Shown here piece by piece: positions 62,570 through 64,000 of a stretch of 64,000 nt of DNA. The notes under the pieces are model-generated. The model saw only the letters and a program-made list of their open reading frames with translations, searched no databases and was not told the DNA's origin. This stretch comes from Pirellula staleyi DSM 6068 (lineage in GTDB: Bacteria > Planctomycetota > Planctomycetia > Pirellulales > Pirellulaceae). A program made the position numbers and the translations under genes. The stretch is taken from positions 60,885-124,884 of the forward strand of contig CAMCMB010000011.1 of the NCBI GenBank assembly GCA_945875845.1, written 5' to 3'. Each line of letters begins with the position of its first letter. Position 1 is the stretch's first letter.

Positions 62570-64000
62570 GGTGGATGCCGAGTCGGTACCCAGCTCGCTA
62601 CGAATCGTTTGTGACGATGCCAGTTCGATCAATTTACAAGCCGCTGAGGCTGCCGAAGAGGGCAAGCCGGCGCTGCGAAAGTTCTCAATGGTTGCGTACA
62701 CCGGTGGCGCGATGCGTCTTGGTGGCTGGCCTTACCCTGTGGTTGTGGACTTAGCAGGCATGCGAGTGACTCGCAAATCGCGCCCCATTCTCAAGGACCA
62801 CGATCGCGCCAGTATCGTTGGTCACACCGACGACATCATGGTCGGCGATTCGAGACTGGAGGTCGCCGGCGTAATCTCGGGTGTTGGTAACACAGCTCAG
62901 GAAGTCATCGCTACCAGCGAGAACGGTTTCCCTTGGCAAGCGTCGCTTGGTGCGAACGCCGACAAGGTTGTCTTCATTCCCGAAGGCAAGACCGCAACCG
63001 CTAACAGTCGTGAGTTCAAAGGTCCCGTTTACATCGCTCGCAAGTCAACGCTGGGTGAAGTCTCGTTCGTCGCCCTCGGTGCCGACGATGACACCGAGGC
63101 TCGCATCGCAGCTGGCCAAGCTGGGGATGACGAGGACCTCGATAACGAACAGCCGAATGACGAGACCACCGAGTCCGATGATTCGGAACTCGATCCTGTC
63201 AATGCAAGCTTGGACCTGGGTGGCAAGCCTAAGCGTCCTGTCACTAGTGGAGTTGTTTCCAAGATGCGTATCGAAGCCGCTGCTGAATCCAAACGTATCG
63301 CCGGCATTCGCAAAGTTTGCGCTAGCAAGCACACGGAGATCGAAGCTCGCGCCATTGAAGAAGGCTGGAGCGTTACCAAAACGGAGTTGGCAGTGCTACG
63401 AATCGAACGACCTAAGGCCCCTGATCAACAGGCGAGCCAACCGATGTACCGTCGCGAAGTTCTCGAGGCAGCTTGCTGTCTATCGGTTGGACTCGACGAA
63501 ACGAAGCTGCTCAAGGCTTACGGAGAGCGGACGCTCAACTCTGCCGATCCACTTCGTCACATCGGCTTGCGAGAACTTGTCGCTGAATGCGCGCGATTGG
63601 AGGGCCACGACATTCCGCGCGTGTTCGGCGACGGTACCGCAACGATTCGTGCTGGCTTCTCGACGATGTCGCTCCCTGGCATCCTTGAGAACGTCATGAA
63701 CAAGACGCTCTTGTCTGCCTACGAGTCGACACCGATCGCCGCGTTTGACCTGTGCAGCATCGGAACTGTGAGCGACTTCAAGGAGATCTCGCGCTATCGT
63801 TTGCTTGGCACTGGCGGCTTCGAGAAGGTCGCGCCAGATGGTGAGCTGAAGCATGGCAAGCTCTCGGACCAGAAGTACAGCAACAAGGCTGACACCTATG
63901 GTCAGATCCTTGCACTAACTCGCCACGACATCATCAACGATGATCTCAACGCCTTCATGGACATCCCACGTCAAATGGGACGCAGCGGTGCGGAGTCGAT
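62535..64000 (+). CDS. Prohead protease-major capsid fusion protein, 3' truncated by window edge
   Basis: At least 488 residues, open to the last base of the window. It starts with an ATG in the 3' end of the portal gene, behind AGGAG. Residues 45-190 form the prohead protease: FSMVAYTGGAMRLGGWPYPVVVDL, LKDHDRASIVGHTDD (catalytic His candidate 89) and FPWQASLGA (Ser137). An acidic linker follows (about 190-225, DDEDLDNEQPNDETTESDDSELD). The second part, from about residue 300, has the HK97-type capsid pattern AAFDLCSIGTVSDFKEISRYRLLGTGGFEKVAPDGELKHGKLSDQKYSNKADTYGQILALTRHDIINDDLNAF. Such fusions are known in some phages; the protease presumably releases the capsid domain. Confidence 0.88.
   Translation, partial: MTKTLQSNQQSEVDAESVPSSLRIVCDDASSINLQAAEAAEEGKPALRKFSMVAYTGGAMRLGGWPYPVVVDLAGMRVTRKSRPILKDHDRASIVGHTDDIMVGDSRLEVAGVISGVGNTAQEVIATSENGFPWQASLGANADKVVFIPEGKTATANSREFKGPVYIARKSTLGEVSFVALGADDDTEARIAAGQAGDDEDLDNEQPNDETTESDDSELDPVNASLDLGGKPKRPVTSGVVSKMRIEAAAESKRIAGIRKVCASKHTEIEARAIEEGWSVTKTELAVLRIERPKAPDQQASQPMYRREVLEAACCLSVGLDETKLLKAYGERTLNSADPLRHIGLRELVAECARLEGHDIPRVFGDGTATIRAGFSTMSLPGILENVMNKTLLSAYESTPIAAFDLCSIGTVSDFKEISRYRLLGTGGFEKVAPDGELKHGKLSDQKYSNKADTYGQILALTRHDIINDDLNAFMDIPRQMGRSGAES

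Noticed and set aside
62881..63699. A 272-codon plus-strand frame near the right edge
   Set aside because: It is the +1 shadow of the protease-capsid fusion, whose true frame is open to the window end with clear protease and capsid features.

Overview
The window looks like a chromosomal segment of a planctomycete, most likely Pirellulaceae-like. The main evidence is a DUF1559 pseudopilin-type protein with an N-terminal prepilin-like segment and a C-terminal H-X9-DG motif, a family greatly expanded in Planctomycetota. Dense metal-efflux genes and the DUF2924 / serine-recombinase operon fit the same origin. No rRNA, tRNA or CRISPR array was recognised.

Region 1 (1 to about 36.8 kb) is a heavy-metal and efflux island. 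It holds three tripartite HME-RND systems: A (1-6418, plus strand: adaptor, pump, small lipoprotein, TolC); B (12970-18901, minus strand: TolC, adaptor, pump); and C (27805-36824, minus strand: Cys/His-rich protein, TolC, second Cys/His-rich protein, adaptor, pump, His-rich tandem-repeat protein, lipoprotein). System C is followed on the same strand by a P1B-4-like metal ATPase. Between the systems are three MFS transporters, the DUF1559 protein, an unidentified membrane protein, an intact IS66-type element with 8-bp target duplications, and a regulatory group (PepSY-like acidic protein, OmpR-type response regulator with histidine kinase, PAP2-like lipoprotein). Two promoter regions of that regulatory group carry matching direct repeats with an 11-bp period that could be the operator.

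Region 2 (about 37.1 kb to the right edge) is a prophage or phage-derived element that continues beyond the window. It starts with a translationally coupled recombinase operon (two small genes, DUF2924, large serine recombinase, HTH protein). Next is an unexplained overlapping two-gene cassette, then a sigma-like factor. The replication/recombination module follows: Cys4 protein, RecB-like nuclease, Sak4-like ATPase, SSB-like DUF669, RusA and primase-helicase. Directly after the primase-helicase lies an array of TGCAGACGT repeats in both orientations, a good origin candidate. A nuclease-like protein and a ParB-methyltransferase fusion come next.

From 52.7 to 58.0 kb the coding strand flips. 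At least eleven mostly small genes, including a DUF4314 protein, a HARE-HTH protein and an amidoligase, run leftward. Six of them or their gaps are preceded by nearly identical copies of a leader element that contains ACACACATGAGCCATGCG (plus-strand sense), often next to hairpins. From 58.3 kb the plus-strand late module begins: small terminase-like protein, terminase large subunit, small protein, lambda-type portal, and a prohead protease-major capsid fusion running off the edge.

The strongest candidates for something undescribed are the repeat-led leftward gene cassettes, the two-gene cassette after the recombinase operon, and a 44-bp element shared by the sigma-factor 3' end and the terminase-downstream region, which may be a phage promoter.
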